A stretch of 64,000 nucleotides of DNA from Rhizobium chutanense (GCF_002531935.1 NZ_NWSV01000004.1:186001-250000), one strand, 5' to 3'. Positions 54,648 through 64,000 are shown, numbered from the stretch's first letter. Made by a program: numbers and translations. The notes: generated by a model not told the origin, from the sequence alone.

Positions 54648-55723
54648 CGCACAGCCTCGCGCGAAACTTTGCTTTGACGGCCTCCCATCAGCAGCCAGCC
54701 CAACCAGAAGACGCCCATCCCCCAGCCGATGACGAGGCGCCAGGTCGGATCCTGGACTAACTGACGCAGGAAGCCTTCGATGAAGGCTGCCGCGACAAGC
54801 ATCAGCCCCGCGAGGATCGCCAGTTTGACGGCATCATGCGCCTGGTGGCGCAAGGCTTCCTTGCGCGTTCTGACACCGGGAAGGAGAACGGCAAGTCCGA
54901 GCCTCGCCCCACCCGCACAGGCAATGGCGATGGCCGCAAGCTCGGTCACACCGTGGATCGAGAGCCATGCCAAGACGTCGTAACCCAGCCCTTTGCGCGC
55001 AAACATCGCGAAAAAGGCGCCGAGGATCAGGCCATTGTAAAAGGTCAGAACGAAGCTCGGCACCGACACGAAAACACCGAGCGTGAAGATCAGGATGACG
55101 ATGGTCGTATTGTGGGAAAAGAGATAGGCGGAAAACGCAGCCAGCCGATCGCTGTCATGGCCTTCATTGCCATAGATCGTGGAGCGGAGGTAATCGGTCG
55201 AGGCATCGGGCGTGCGCTGGTCGGCCATTTCAGGCGGCACCAAGGTGTAGAACCAGCCCGGATCGTTCTGGTAGAGCCTGTAACCGGCGACCGCGCCCAG
55301 AATGAGCGCCAGGAAACCGATGAAGAGAGGCAGGGCCGACCGGCGCACCGCCTGCGGGATACCCTGCGAAAGCAGCCGGCTGATCAGGCCGCCCAGGCTT
55401 TCCTGCGGGGCGTAGACGACGAGATAGGCCCGGGCGCAGAGGCTTTCCAGATAGGCGATCAGGGCGCGATCGAGAGAGATGTCGCGCGCCACGCTCAATG
55501 AGTTCATCGCCTGCCTGTAGCCGCTGGCGAGATTGCGAACCTCGTCATAACCGAGCGCGGCGGCACTTCCCTTCTCGGCACGCGTCACCAGTTCGTCCAG
55601 TTGACGCCAGTGTGCCTCGCGCTCCAGCCGGAAGCGGGCCGAGCGAAGCGTATCGTTCTGAACGCCGCCGGCATTGACCGTCGCGCCACCATCTATCCTG
55701 CCGTCGATACCGATATCCATCAT
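54644..55723 (-). CDS. SpoIIM-family (stage II sporulation protein M-like) membrane protein
   Basis: The 359-residue product has a soluble N-terminus (REAHWRQLDELVTRAEKGS) and then about six membrane helices with GFLALILGAVAGYRLYQ, NTTIVILIFTLGVFVSVPSF and LTFYNGLILGAFFAMFA. It is the non-sporulation SpoIIM-like group that accompanies MoxR and DUF58. The stop/start overlap with both neighbours shows one operon. Function is unknown. Confidence 0.88.
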   Translation of the reverse strand: MMDIGIDGRIDGGATVNAGGVQNDTLRSARFRLEREAHWRQLDELVTRAEKGSAAALGYDEVRNLASGYRQAMNSLSVARDISLDRALIAYLESLCARAYLVVYAPQESLGGLISRLLSQGIPQAVRRSALPLFIGFLALILGAVAGYRLYQNDPGWFYTLVPPEMADQRTPDASTDYLRSTIYGNEGHDSDRLAAFSAYLFSHNTTIVILIFTLGVFVSVPSFVLTFYNGLILGAFFAMFARKGLGYDVLAWLSIHGVTELAAIAIACAGGARLGLAVLLPGVRTRKEALRHQAHDAVKLAILAGLMLVAAAFIEGFLRQLVQDPTWRLVIGWGMGVFWLGWLLMGGRQSKVSREAVR

Positions 55724-57039
55724 ATCATCTCACGGGATTTGATTTCGATGTAGCGCGCAATGAGATCCGAGGTCAGCGCCTCCGGCGTGCTGTCGAGGCA
55801 GAGCACGCCGAGACGCGTCAGCTTTTCCATGACGGCGCGCCGCTCCTGAAGAATCTGGCGCGCTGCGACCGAGCGGGCGACGGCGTCCATGCTGATCTCC
55901 TCAGGTTCGACAAGCCTCTGCAGCATCGGATCGCGCAAGGCGACATAGACGACGAAGTGATGCCGGGCGAGCACCTGTATGTTCTCGATCATCAGCTCCG
56001 CTGTGATCGTGTCGACGAAATCGGAGAATATCACAATCAGCGACCGTCGCTTCAGGCGCCCGGACAGATGCGTCAGCCCCAGCGTGTGGTTGGTCTCCTG
56101 AGTTTCGTAGCGCAGCCCGGCGCACACCGTCTGCAGCCGCGCAAAGGCTGCGCGCCCGGGCAGGGCCGGCACGAAGAGACGCGGACGGCTGTCGAAGCTG
56201 TAGAAGCCGACGAGATCGCCGGCAAGACCTGCGCCCCAGCACATGGCGAGCGCGGCATTGATGGCGCGATCGAGCTTGGTGAAACCGCCAAGCTGCTCGG
56301 CCATCAGCCGCCCGGAATCGACGCAGAGGATGATCTGATGGTTTCGTTCGGCCCGCATCTCGCGCACGACGAGACTGCGCATGCGCGCCGACCGCTTCCA
56401 ATCGATGCTGCGCGGATCCATGCCGCTGGCAAATTCCCGCAGCTGGTGGAATTCCGATCCCTCGCCGCGCAGCCGCAGATCCTTCTGGCCGGCTTCCAGC
56501 GGCAGGATCTGGGTCTTGATCGCCCCGGACAGCACCGGCGATATGTCCGGCTGGACGGCGATCTCCTGTCCGACCGGCATTCGCGCGATCATCTCGAGCA
56601 GCTTTAATCGCGATGGCCACTTCAGCCACAGCGCGTTGACCGCATATTGTCCGCGCCGGGTCAGACGAAGGTCGAGAGTGGCCTTGACCTCCCCTTCTCC
56701 GGCATCCGATGCAGGGATGATCCATCGGGTTTCGGAGACGACCAGCTCGGGCGCGAGATCGAGCCGGATTTCGATTTTCTGAGGCAGCGCTTTCTGCTGC
56801 GGCCGGATGCCGACGGTGAATGCGGCGGTATGGCCGACAAAACCTTGCGACGGCAGATCGACATCGATCGCCATCCTGCCCGACAGGTTGGAGACAACGA
56901 GATCGGCGGCCGCAAGGGCTGCGAGTGCCAGCCACATGAGGAGCAGCAGGGAGCTCATGTCGCGCCACCACACGCTGGTGAACACCGTCACCGCGGCTGT
57001 TATCAGAACGAGCGCGATCAGAGTGGGGGATGGCCGCAT
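55720..57039 (-). CDS. DUF58 domain-containing protein
   Basis: The 439-residue product has two N-terminal membrane helices (TLIALVLITAAVTVFTS and LLLLMWLALAALAAADLVV), then the DUF58 mark GSEFHQLREFASGMDPRSIDWKRSARM and a von Willebrand-A-like part (ILCVDSGRLM ... SLIVIFSDFVDT). It usually works with MoxR ATPases in metal- or ligand-insertion or chaperone tasks. It is immediately downstream of moxR. Confidence 0.9.
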   Translation of the reverse strand: MRPSPTLIALVLITAAVTVFTSVWWRDMSSLLLLMWLALAALAAADLVVSNLSGRMAIDVDLPSQGFVGHTAAFTVGIRPQQKALPQKIEIRLDLAPELVVSETRWIIPASDAGEGEVKATLDLRLTRRGQYAVNALWLKWPSRLKLLEMIARMPVGQEIAVQPDISPVLSGAIKTQILPLEAGQKDLRLRGEGSEFHQLREFASGMDPRSIDWKRSARMRSLVVREMRAERNHQIILCVDSGRLMAEQLGGFTKLDRAINAALAMCWGAGLAGDLVGFYSFDSRPRLFVPALPGRAAFARLQTVCAGLRYETQETNHTLGLTHLSGRLKRRSLIVIFSDFVDTITAELMIENIQVLARHHFVVYVALRDPMLQRLVEPEEISMDAVARSVAARQILQERRAVMEKLTRLGVLCLDSTPEALTSDLIARYIEIKSREMI

Positions 57040-58002
57040 TTAACGGGGCGCGTCCACGCGGTTCTTGATGTTGCGCAGCACCTCGTCCGGTGTGCGCCCA
57101 TCGATTTCCGCCGAGGGCGAAAGGATGATGCGATGGCGCAATGCCGGAACCAGCAAGGCCTGAACATCGTCCGGCAAGCCATAATCCCGGCCCTCGAAAG
57201 CGGCACGCACACGCACGGCCGCGGCAAGCGCGTCGGCCGCGCGCGTCGATGCGCCGTAGAGAATGTCGGGATCGGAGCGCGTGGCGCGCACCAGATCGAC
57301 GACATAGGTCAGGATCGTGTTGTCGAGATGGATGGCATCGATCAGCGCGCGGCCTTCCGCGAGTGCCGCACGGGTGACAAGCGGACGGATGCCGGCATTG
57401 CGCAGGTCTGATTTCAGCGCCTGGGTCGCGTGTTTGGAGAGGATGGCAATTTCCGTATCGCGGTCGGGAAAATCGACGATGAGCTTGAACAGGAAACGAT
57501 CGAGCTGGGCTTCGGGCAAGGGATAGGTGCCCTGCTGCTCGATCGGGTTCTGCGTGGCAAGCACGAAGAAATCCGGTCCGAGGGAGTAATCGGTTCCGTC
57601 AAGCGTGACCATGCGCTCGTTCATCGCTTGCAGCAGGGCCGATTGCGTCTTCGGCGGGGCACGATTGATTTCATCGGCGAGAAGAATGTCGGTAAAGACC
57701 GGCCCCTTGGTCAGGTGGAACTGGTTCGTCTGGAAATTGAAGAGATTGACGCCGAGGACATCGCCGGGCATCAGGTCCGGCGTGAACTGGATACGCCGAT
57801 ATTGCAGCGCCATGGCGGCGGAAACCGACCGGGCAAGCAGGGTTTTGGCCGTGCCCGGCGGCCCTTCGACGAGGCAATGCCCGCCGGCAAAGATCGAGAT
57901 CAGGACGAGATCGATGATCGCATCCTGCCCCTGCACCGCTTTACCAATTTCGCCACGAACCGCAGCGATAAGATTGCGAAATTCACCTAGATCCAAGGTC
58001 AA
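57040..58002 (-). CDS. MoxR-family AAA+ ATPase
   Basis: The 320-residue protein has Walker A EGPPGTAKTLLARS, Walker B with ILLADEINRAPPKTQSALLQAMNE, sensor LATQNPIEQQGTYPLPEAQLDRFLFK and arginine fingers. MoxR ATPases act as chaperones in maturing protein complexes together with vWA/DUF58 proteins. It lies between the DUF4350 gene upstream and the DUF58 gene downstream. Confidence 0.94.
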   Translation of the reverse strand: MTLDLGEFRNLIAAVRGEIGKAVQGQDAIIDLVLISIFAGGHCLVEGPPGTAKTLLARSVSAAMALQYRRIQFTPDLMPGDVLGVNLFNFQTNQFHLTKGPVFTDILLADEINRAPPKTQSALLQAMNERMVTLDGTDYSLGPDFFVLATQNPIEQQGTYPLPEAQLDRFLFKLIVDFPDRDTEIAILSKHATQALKSDLRNAGIRPLVTRAALAEGRALIDAIHLDNTILTYVVDLVRATRSDPDILYGASTRAADALAAAVRVRAAFEGRDYGLPDDVQALLVPALRHRIILSPSAEIDGRTPDEVLRNIKNRVDAPR

Positions 58003-58049
58003 GCTCCCTGAAGATGCCGAAAAGCGTAGGCGCTCTTCGGCATCATGCT

Positions 58050-59360
58050 CTAATTCTTTGATTTGGAAGAAGATTCGGATTTCAGGCCGACCGGCCTGAA
58101 ATCATCCTGTTCCAGCGATTTTCTGAAAGTCTCGAGATTGCGGTGCAGGCTCGCCCGCGTCATCAGATGTCCACGATCGATCAGCGCCTGCGCCGACGAA
58201 TGCAATGTCTTGGCCGCCGCCGGATCGCGGCGCGCCAGGCGCTGAAACAGCCGCGCTATGCCGGCCTCGTTTCCGGCTCCGGGGCCGAAGAGCTGCTGCG
58301 CCTTGTCCGAAAGCAGATGCAGCACGAACTGCCCCGTCATCCGCCCATCATTGCCCGACAGGCGCAGCAGACGCGCCATCGCTTCGATCGCGGCGGTCTT
58401 CGACAGCTCGGTGTTTGCGGAGACCTCGGGCAAAGCCGGCCCGAAGCGATAGGCGCCGCGCCAGAAACAAACAGCTGCGACGAGGATGAGCGTTCCCCAG
58501 ATGAGAGACAGCGGATAGGCGAAAAACCGCTTGAAATCGCTGGCGGAGCGCTCATAGGAGCGCCCCTCATCCACCGGTTTCTTCCTATCCAGTGGCAGGC
58601 CTGCCGTATCCAGATAGACCGGCCGCGTTTCGCCCGCTCTGCGCAACAGCGTCACCAGCGACACGGCAAAGGAGGCGTTGTCGGCGAGAGCCAGTCCATG
58701 ATTGTTCATCAGGTCCGGATCCGACAGCAGATAGACGCTGGGATTATCCGTGCAACGCAGGAGCAGCGCCCCCAACGGCGTGCCGGCGAGCTCCCGGCAG
58801 CCGCTCGGCAGGCTCGACCGCTCGAAGGTTTGCGCCTGATAGAGGGCGATCTTGATTGGCTCGCCCGATTTCAGCTGCGGCTGCGCCGCTTCAAAACCCG
58901 TCTTGCTGCGGGCAAAGCCAAAATCGGAATAGCCGATCTTGTCGAGTTCGCTGCCGATATCGGCGAGATCGACCAGCGCCGATTTGTCGGCGACCCCCTC
59001 CGTCGACACGCTGCCGCGCCATTTCGGCAAAATGATCAGCGTCGGCAGCGCATAGCGGTTCGACTCCCGGACCGGGTTTTGCGGGCCTGCGTCATCCGCT
59101 TTCTGGTTTGCCTGAGATGCGGCAGCCTCGCCTTGGCCGATCGACAAAGGAATGACGCGCAGCGAGATTTGCGAAGGCGCGCGGGCGATATGAGGGTCGG
59201 ATCGAACGACAGGGATACCCTTGGCCTGCAGCCACAATTCCAACCCCTTGTTGCCGAGGGGCGAGTGGTCGAAATCGCTGCCGCGCGACAGCGCAAAGAT
59301 TGCCACCGCCGCCAGCGCAAGCAACAGCCCCAGAAATAGAAGAGGTCCCGAGTTACGCAT
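58050..59360 (-). CDS. DUF4350 domain-containing membrane protein
   Basis: The 436-residue product has an N-terminal membrane anchor (LLFLGLLLALAAVAIFAL), an external DUF4350 part with SPLGNKGLELWLQAKGIPV and DPDLMNNHGLALADNAS, and a second helix near residue 290 (SLIWGTLILVAAVCFW). Such proteins belong to the MoxR/DUF58 operons. No enzymatic role known. It overlaps the DUF4129 stop by eight bases. Confidence 0.87.
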   Translation of the reverse strand: MRNSGPLLFLGLLLALAAVAIFALSRGSDFDHSPLGNKGLELWLQAKGIPVVRSDPHIARAPSQISLRVIPLSIGQGEAAASQANQKADDAGPQNPVRESNRYALPTLIILPKWRGSVSTEGVADKSALVDLADIGSELDKIGYSDFGFARSKTGFEAAQPQLKSGEPIKIALYQAQTFERSSLPSGCRELAGTPLGALLLRCTDNPSVYLLSDPDLMNNHGLALADNASFAVSLVTLLRRAGETRPVYLDTAGLPLDRKKPVDEGRSYERSASDFKRFFAYPLSLIWGTLILVAAVCFWRGAYRFGPALPEVSANTELSKTAAIEAMARLLRLSGNDGRMTGQFVLHLLSDKAQQLFGPGAGNEAGIARLFQRLARRDPAAAKTLHSSAQALIDRGHLMTRASLHRNLETFRKSLEQDDFRPVGLKSESSSKSKN

Positions 59361-60111
59361 TGGGGGCCACTCTGCCTGTTGACAGCAAGCCGCGCGCGGT
59401 CGTCAGAAGGATGCCGAAATGGCTTTCCGCAAGCGTGCGGCCGCCATAGTGAACGAGCTCCACCGCCGTCAGGAAATTTTCCAGGCGCTCGCGCTCGGGC
59501 ATATCACGCGGCAGGCGAGCGAAAACCGCCCGTTCCGTATCCGAGCGGAAAAGCCGCGTTCCGGTCATGTCGGCCGCGTGCAGCAGGCAGTGCCTGAGCA
59601 GCAGGACAAGCGCCTGCCGGCGATCCGCCATGGCGGCAATGCGCTGCAGGAAATCGCTCGGCTTTTCCTCGGCGTCGACTGCCGACATGCGCCAGCTTTC
59701 CGGCGCCTCTCCCCGCCGCTTCACGTCGCGCGGAGCCGATGAGAGAAGCACACCGCCATTGCCCAAGCGGATCCATAGGCCGATGACCACGATAAGACCG
59801 ACAAGCACGGCGGCAACCGCCAGAGGACCGCTGACGACCGGCTCGCGCGGGATGATCAACGGCTGGCGTTGCGGTGGCGATGTCGTCGTATTCGATACCG
59901 GTTCGTCTTTTGCGGAGGCGTCGCCATAGACGAGCGTGCAGCGCAATCCATTCTGCCAGCACTGCGCGGCATATTCGTCTCCGGCGGCGCTCCTTTGATG
60001 ATCGCCGCTCGCAATCTGTTGACTGGTGCTGTCCTGCGCCTCTGCGGGTGGAAGCTGAGCCAAAGCGGCGAGCAACAGAGCCGCCGGCAGGCCGACTTTG
60101 CGGATGGTCAT
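59353..60111 (-). CDS. DUF4129 domain-containing exported membrane protein
   Basis: The 252-residue protein has a signal peptide (MTIRKVGLPAALLLAALAQLPPAEA), one membrane helix in the middle (GPLAVAAVLVGLIVVIGLWI) and a C-terminal DUF4129 part (RRQALVLLLRHCLLHAADMTGTRLFRSDTERAVFARLP). It starts the operon DUF4129-DUF4350-MoxR-DUF58-SpoIIM-RDD. Confidence 0.87.
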   Translation of the reverse strand: MTIRKVGLPAALLLAALAQLPPAEAQDSTSQQIASGDHQRSAAGDEYAAQCWQNGLRCTLVYGDASAKDEPVSNTTTSPPQRQPLIIPREPVVSGPLAVAAVLVGLIVVIGLWIRLGNGGVLLSSAPRDVKRRGEAPESWRMSAVDAEEKPSDFLQRIAAMADRRQALVLLLRHCLLHAADMTGTRLFRSDTERAVFARLPRDMPERERLENFLTAVELVHYGGRTLAESHFGILLTTARGLLSTGRVAPNA

Positions 60112-60114
60112 GCG

Positions 60115-60558
60115 CTAGGCAAAGACCTCTGCTCTTATCTCCGGACGCAGGGGATCCGCCCCGAACTTGTTTGGGCCTTCAGTACCCGGAAGCACATCGA
60201 TAATGAAAATCGCAAGACCCGTGCCGAAACCGACATAGGGAATAAAGCCCAGGATGACCAGCGCGAGATACCACCAACCGGAAATGTTCCGATCATGGAA
60301 GCGGCGAACCTGCAGAGCTGTCAGCGGCAAAAGTATCGCGAGGATGAACAATCCGCAAATGACTACAGCGTAACTAGCCGGAGACGCGGCTCCGCCGCCA
60401 CTGGTAGCGAAGGCGAGCACACCGCCCAGAAACCCAAGTACGAACATCACCAGAAAATAAAACAGCATGAACCACCAATATTCCGACCGGGAAGCCCTGC
60501 CGGAAAAGGTTGCGTATTTCTGCTTCAGCACAGTCCGAACAGCTTCAGTAAACCCCAT
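60115..60558 (-). CDS. DUF805 membrane protein (copy 1)
   Basis: The 147-residue product has the DUF805 pattern: FSGRASRSEYWWFMLFYFL, several hydrophobic helices, LQVRRFHDRNISGWWYL and a C-terminal GPNKFGADPLRP. Its function is unknown. The ATG at 60558 (MGFTEAV) is preferred. It ends three bases before the DUF4129 start, so it may feed that operon. The adjacent copy at 60760 is about two thirds identical. Confidence 0.88.
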   Translation of the reverse strand: MGFTEAVRTVLKQKYATFSGRASRSEYWWFMLFYFLVMFVLGFLGGVLAFATSGGGAASPASYAVVICGLFILAILLPLTALQVRRFHDRNISGWWYLALVILGFIPYVGFGTGLAIFIIDVLPGTEGPNKFGADPLRPEIRAEVFA

Positions 60559-60759
60559 ATGAAATGCCCCATTCTGCTTGCCGCAAGCGCCGTAAGATCT
60601 CACGCCGTCTTGCCGCCCCAGTAATTCCGATGGAAACAGCTACAATTCAAACGTAAAAATTGCAAGAAGTTGGCTGCTTCAAAAAGGCGTTCGCTGATAC
60701 CGAAACTAAGCCGACGCGGCGAGCGACAGAGCCGGCAATGTAGGTGGCAGATAGCCATG

Positions 60760-61191
60760 TTAGGCAAACACCTCTGCTCTCGTGTCGGGACGCAACGGAT
60801 CCGGCCCGAACCTGTTAGGGCCATCCGTGCCCCTCAGGACGGAAAGAGCGGTGATCGCGAGACCCGAAACGGAACCGATAGTGGGAACCATGCCCAAGAC
60901 GATCAGCGCCAGATACCACCAACCGGAAATGTTGCGGTCATGGAAGCGACGAACCTGCAGAGATATCAGCGGCAAGAGAATTGTGAGTATGAACAATCCA
61001 CCGATAACCGCGAGAGCTTCAACCGGTGTCGCACTTCCGCTCATGATGAGCCCACCGGCCAGAACTCCAAATACGAACAGCACCAGCAAACAAAATAGCA
61101 TAAACCACCAATATTCCGAGCGGGATGCTCTGCCGGAGAAGGTTGCATATTTCTGCATCAGAACCGTTCGAACAGCCTCAGTAAATCCCAC
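60760..61191 (-). CDS. DUF805 membrane protein (copy 2, tandem duplicate)
   Basis: The 143-residue product starts with GTG (VGFTEAVRTVL) and shares long identical stretches with copy 1 (KYATFSGRASRSEYWWFMLF, LQVRRFHDRNISGWWYLAL). Flanking DNA is also shared: CAGCTACAATTCAAACG at ~60640 and again at ~61268. This marks a ~630-base direct tandem duplication that includes the upstream region. Confidence 0.85.
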   Translation of the reverse strand: MGFTEAVRTVLMQKYATFSGRASRSEYWWFMLFCLLVLFVFGVLAGGLIMSGSATPVEALAVIGGLFILTILLPLISLQVRRFHDRNISGWWYLALIVLGMVPTIGSVSGLAITALSVLRGTDGPNRFGPDPLRPDTRAEVFA

Positions 61192-61299
61192 TTTGAATGC
61201 CCAATTTTGCTTGTTGCGCGTCTGATGATTTCTCACCAGCATCTTGGAACGAGTAATTCCGGCTGAAAACCAGCTACAATTCAAACGCATAAATTGCAA

Positions 61300-61696
61300 T
61301 AAGCCAGGCAGGCCACTGGCGGCGATGCCGTTTGAGCACGCAAGTCCGCCGAACCATTCACTCGCAAGCGCACAAGGTGTGTCGTTTCCGCATCACTTTC
61401 CGGCAGGTTGCAAATATCCGCTTGGCAACAGCGAATTGGTTCGGTAGAAAACGCTCACCGCTCAATCGAACAAGGGAGGCGTTGCATGACACCAGCATTC
61501 ATCGAAACCTTCCCATGTGGCATGTCTCGACGCTAAGTCATTGCCATTCGCGGCCCGCCTCGAGCGCGCCACATGCGGTTTTCTCTTCCTTCATAGCCCG
61601 ATTGATCTGACGGGATCATTTTGTCTCCCGCATGGGCTGTGCGCCTTTTAACTCTCGATTTGAGGACCGGCGTCGACATGGGCCGGGCTGGTTAAA
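61300..61696. other. intergenic region with no gene; one possible leader peptide
   Basis: About 400 bases between the DUF805 copy and the ABC transporter. The only notable item is a 16-codon frame at 61486-61536 with GGGAGG seven bases before its ATG (MTPAFIETFPCGMSRR). It could be a leader peptide or chance. Confidence 0.35.
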
Positions 61697-63486
61697 ATGA
61701 CTCGCAAGAAGCTCGATTTCCGTGCCGATGCCTATCGCAACGTGCTCGGCTTTGTTTTTCAACATTGGCGCCACCGGCTTGGTCTGGTGGGCCTGATCGT
61801 CGTGCTGGTGATAGCAAGCACGCTCGCCGAAGTCATGGTGCCGGTATTCTCCGGCCGCATCGTCGATGCCATCGCCGGCGGCAATGCGGCGGATGGGGCG
61901 CTCAGGGCCTTCGTGGTCGTTGTGGCTCTGGGCATGACCAGCGTCGCACTGCGCTGGTTCATCTTCAACGGCATCATCCGGCTGACGCTGCGCATCATGG
62001 CGGATGTGGTCAATAACGGCTTCCACAAGGTGCAGCGATTCTCGACCGACTGGCATGCCAACAGTTTTGCCGGTTCGACGGTGCGCAAGATCACCCGCGG
62101 CATGTGGGCGCTGGACTCGCTCAACGACCTGCTGCTGGTCGCGCTTTTGCCCTCCATCGTCATGCTGATCGGCGCCAGTCTCGTGCTCGGCAGCTACTGG
62201 CCGGTCATGGGCCTGATCGTGGCTCTGGGATCGCTGATCTATATCGGCGTAACCGTGGCGCTCTCCATGGGCTTCGTGTCGCCGGCGGCAAGGCTTGCCA
62301 ATGCCTGGGACACCAAGCTCGGCGGCGCGCTGGCCGATGCGATCAGCTGCAATGCGGTGGTCAAAGCCTTCGGCGCCGAAATGCGCGAAGAGGCACGCTT
62401 GCGCCATGTGCTCTCCAAATGGGACAGCCGCACGCGGCGGACATGGAAGCGCGGCACAGCGAGCGGCACGATCCAGGGCTTCATGATGGTATCCATGCAG
62501 GCCGGCATTCTGGGCACGGGCCTGGTCATGTGGCGGCAGGGCTGGCAACGCCCGGCGACATCACCTTCGTGCTGGCGATGTTCTTCGTTCTGCAAGGCTA
62601 TCTGCGGAATGTCGGCCAGGACATCCGCAATCTGCAGCGGGCCGTCAACGACATGGAAGAACTGGTGCTGCTCGACAAGATGCCGCTCGGCATCGAGGAC
62701 AGGCCGAATGCCACGCCCATTGCGATCGGCGATGGCGAGATCGTCTTCGATCGCGTCACCTTCCAATATGGCGCGCATCCCACCCCGCTCTATGAGGACT
62801 TCTCGGTCACCATCAAGCCGGGCGAACGCGTCGGGCTGGTCGGGCATTCCGGCTCGGGCAAGACGACCTTCGTCAAGCTCATCCAGCGCCTCCACGACGT
62901 GACGTCGGGCGTAATCCGCATCGACGGGCAGGATATTGCGGGGGTCAGACAATCGAGCCTGCGCGGCCAGATCGCCATCGTGCAGCAGGAGCCCATCCTG
63001 TTTCATCGCACGCTGGCGGAGAATATCGCCTATGGCAGGCCGAACGCCTCGCGCCGCGAGATCGAGCAGGCGGCCAAGCAGGCGAGCGCCCACAACTTCA
63101 TCATGGACCTTCCCAAGGGCTATGAGACGATGGTGGGAGAGCGCGGCGTCAAACTGTCGGGCGGCGAGCGGCAGCGTGTCGCCATCGCCCGGGCCTTCCT
63201 CGCCGACGCGCCGGTGCTGATCCTCGACGAGGCGACGTCGAGCCTCGACAGCGAGAGCGAAGTCCAGATCCAGCAGGCGATGGAACGCCTGATGACCGGC
63301 CGCACCACGCTGGTCATCGCCCATCGGCTGTCGACGGTCCGGGCGCTGGACCGGCTGCTGGTCTTCGACAAGGGAAATATTGTCGAGGAAGGCGACCACC
63401 AGGCGCTGATCCGGCTGAACAACGGCATCTACCGCCGGCTGTTCGAACGGCAGGCGCTGGAACTGACCAAGGGTCTGGTGGCGTGA
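61697..63486 (+). pseudogene. ABC exporter (fused permease-ATPase) with a -1 frameshift
   Basis: The first frame covers a membrane domain of about six helices to ~62540 and then changes into a nonsense tail (WQRPATSPSCW). The second frame continues correctly from LATPGDITFVLAMFFVLQG, with Walker A GHSGSGKTTF, signature [15 protein letters not shown] and Walker B VLILDEATSSLDSES. One base is missing near 62538-62542 (CAGGG-CTGG). The repaired product would be ~596 residues, an ABCB/MsbA-type exporter. It is either a real mutation or a sequence error, since the ATPase half remains well conserved. Confidence 0.85.
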
Positions 63487-63520
63487 ACGGGAATGCGCCG
63501 GGGCTGATGCTGTGGCGTAT

Positions 63521-63620
63521 TAGAGCAATTCCAGGAAAAGTGCGAAGCGGTTTTCCGCCCGGAATTGCGTCAAAAAAAGTTAGAGCGGTTCAGCGCTTCC
63601 GTGAAAACCTGAAACGCTCT
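63521..63620. repeat. dispersed hairpin repeat with terminator-like structure
   Basis: Two parts: TAGAGCAATTCC...GGAATTGCG with an AAAAAAA behind it, and AGAGCG (63582) paired with CGCTCT (63615) containing TTCAG/CTGAA as inner stem. Both are of a kind scattered in rhizobial gaps. The second hairpin reaches the stop of the converging methyltransferase gene and could terminate both genes. Confidence 0.6.
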
Positions 63621-64000
63621 ACCTCCTGCGATAGAGGAAATACCGGCCTTCCTTGATCCCCTCCGGCAACGGCAGCGCCACCAGTTCGGGATGCTCCAGC
63701 GGCAGGCCGCTGACGGCGATGGCGTCCGGGGCGAGCACGCCGGCCATCAGCTGCGGCAGCCAGGTGAGCGTCACCGCGTCGATCTCGTCATGGCCGGTGC
63801 CGATATCGGCATGGGCAAGGGCGGCACCAATGCCGAGGAAGGCCTGGCCGGATTCGCGGATATTGCCGGTCACCATGTCCTGCGGCTCCGGTGTCGAAGC
63901 CGAATAGGAGCGGACCTCCCAGTCGAAGGCGACGATGCGCCGGCCGGGAAAGCACTCCCGCAAGTGATCATAGGTGCGGCCGTTGCCGAGGCCGAATTCC
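63619..64000 (-). CDS. class I SAM-dependent methyltransferase, partial (N-terminus outside the window)
   Basis: About 126 codons from the right edge to a TAG at 63619. The visible start EFGLGNGRTYDHLRECFPGRRIVAFDWEV is SAM motif I plus the acidic strand. The end has PLPEGIKEGRYFLYRRR. The gene continues beyond 64000. A TTG at 63963 is inside the SAM motif and so is not the start. Substrate unknown. Confidence 0.82.
   Translation of the reverse strand, partial: EFGLGNGRTYDHLRECFPGRRIVAFDWEVRSYSASTPEPQDMVTGNIRESGQAFLGIGAALAHADIGTGHDEIDAVTLTWLPQLMAGVLAPDAIAVSGLPLEHPELVALPLPEGIKEGRYFLYRRR

Overview
The window looks like the chromosome of a fast-growing Rhizobium (R. leguminosarum / R. etli type). 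The support is: high GC with strong GC3 bias; a five-step hut cluster (hutFIHGU with hutD); a PcaQ-controlled pcaDCHGB operon; a CyaC-type redox adenylate cyclase; and several dispersed palindromic intergenic repeats of the kind common in rhizobia. No tRNA, rRNA, CRISPR array, phage or complete insertion sequence was seen. Both ends cut genes: an AraC regulator on the left and a methyltransferase on the right.

Layout. 1-7.1 kb: AraC regulator (3' part), a methyltransferase, a small HTH gene followed by tiny genes, a large GcvT-type FAD oxidoreductase behind a structured leader, a PAP2 phosphatase and an exported protein. 7.1-21.1 kb: histidine metabolism. A divergent hutC-like gene faces an operon for a polar amino-acid ABC importer and a HutH paralogue that has lost the MIO-forming Ala-Ser-Gly. 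Next come a second hutC, hutF, hutI, hutH, hutG, hutU and hutD, which convert histidine to glutamate plus formate through formylglutamate; a TGTA-N2-TACA box lies between hutF and hutI. 21.3-26.5 kb: J-domain protein, DUF899 protein, and a LysR-faced set (DODA dioxygenase, glutaredoxin-like protein, DoxX, quinone oxidoreductase-like protein).

26.5-28.8 kb: an intergenic region with three copies of a palindrome and a candidate minus-strand small RNA, an alpha/beta hydrolase, and a RES/Xre toxin-antitoxin pair. 28.8-43.2 kb: aromatic catabolism. pcaQ faces pcaDCHGB. This is followed by an inward-acting shikimate-type set: ABC importer, AroQ-like, AroE-like, Gfo/Idh oxidoreductase, and divergently a 3-dehydroshikimate dehydratase (QuiC type). 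That enzyme would supply protocatechuate to the pca operon. Two FCD-type GntR regulators follow. The AroQ-like and AroE-like proteins keep their catalytic residues but lack several substrate-contact residues.

43.6-53.5 kb: metallo-hydrolase, GFA protein, deacetylase plus glycosyltransferase, cyaC plus an FkbM methyltransferase, an ankyrin-cytochrome c fusion, and a Cache-HAMP-cyclase gene sitting between two remnants of a second fkbM gene. 53.7-60.6 kb: a RDD/SpoIIM/DUF58/MoxR/DUF4350/DUF4129 membrane operon, then two tandemly duplicated DUF805 genes. 61.7-63.5 kb: an ABC exporter gene interrupted by a one-base frameshift, then a repeat and the truncated methyltransferase.
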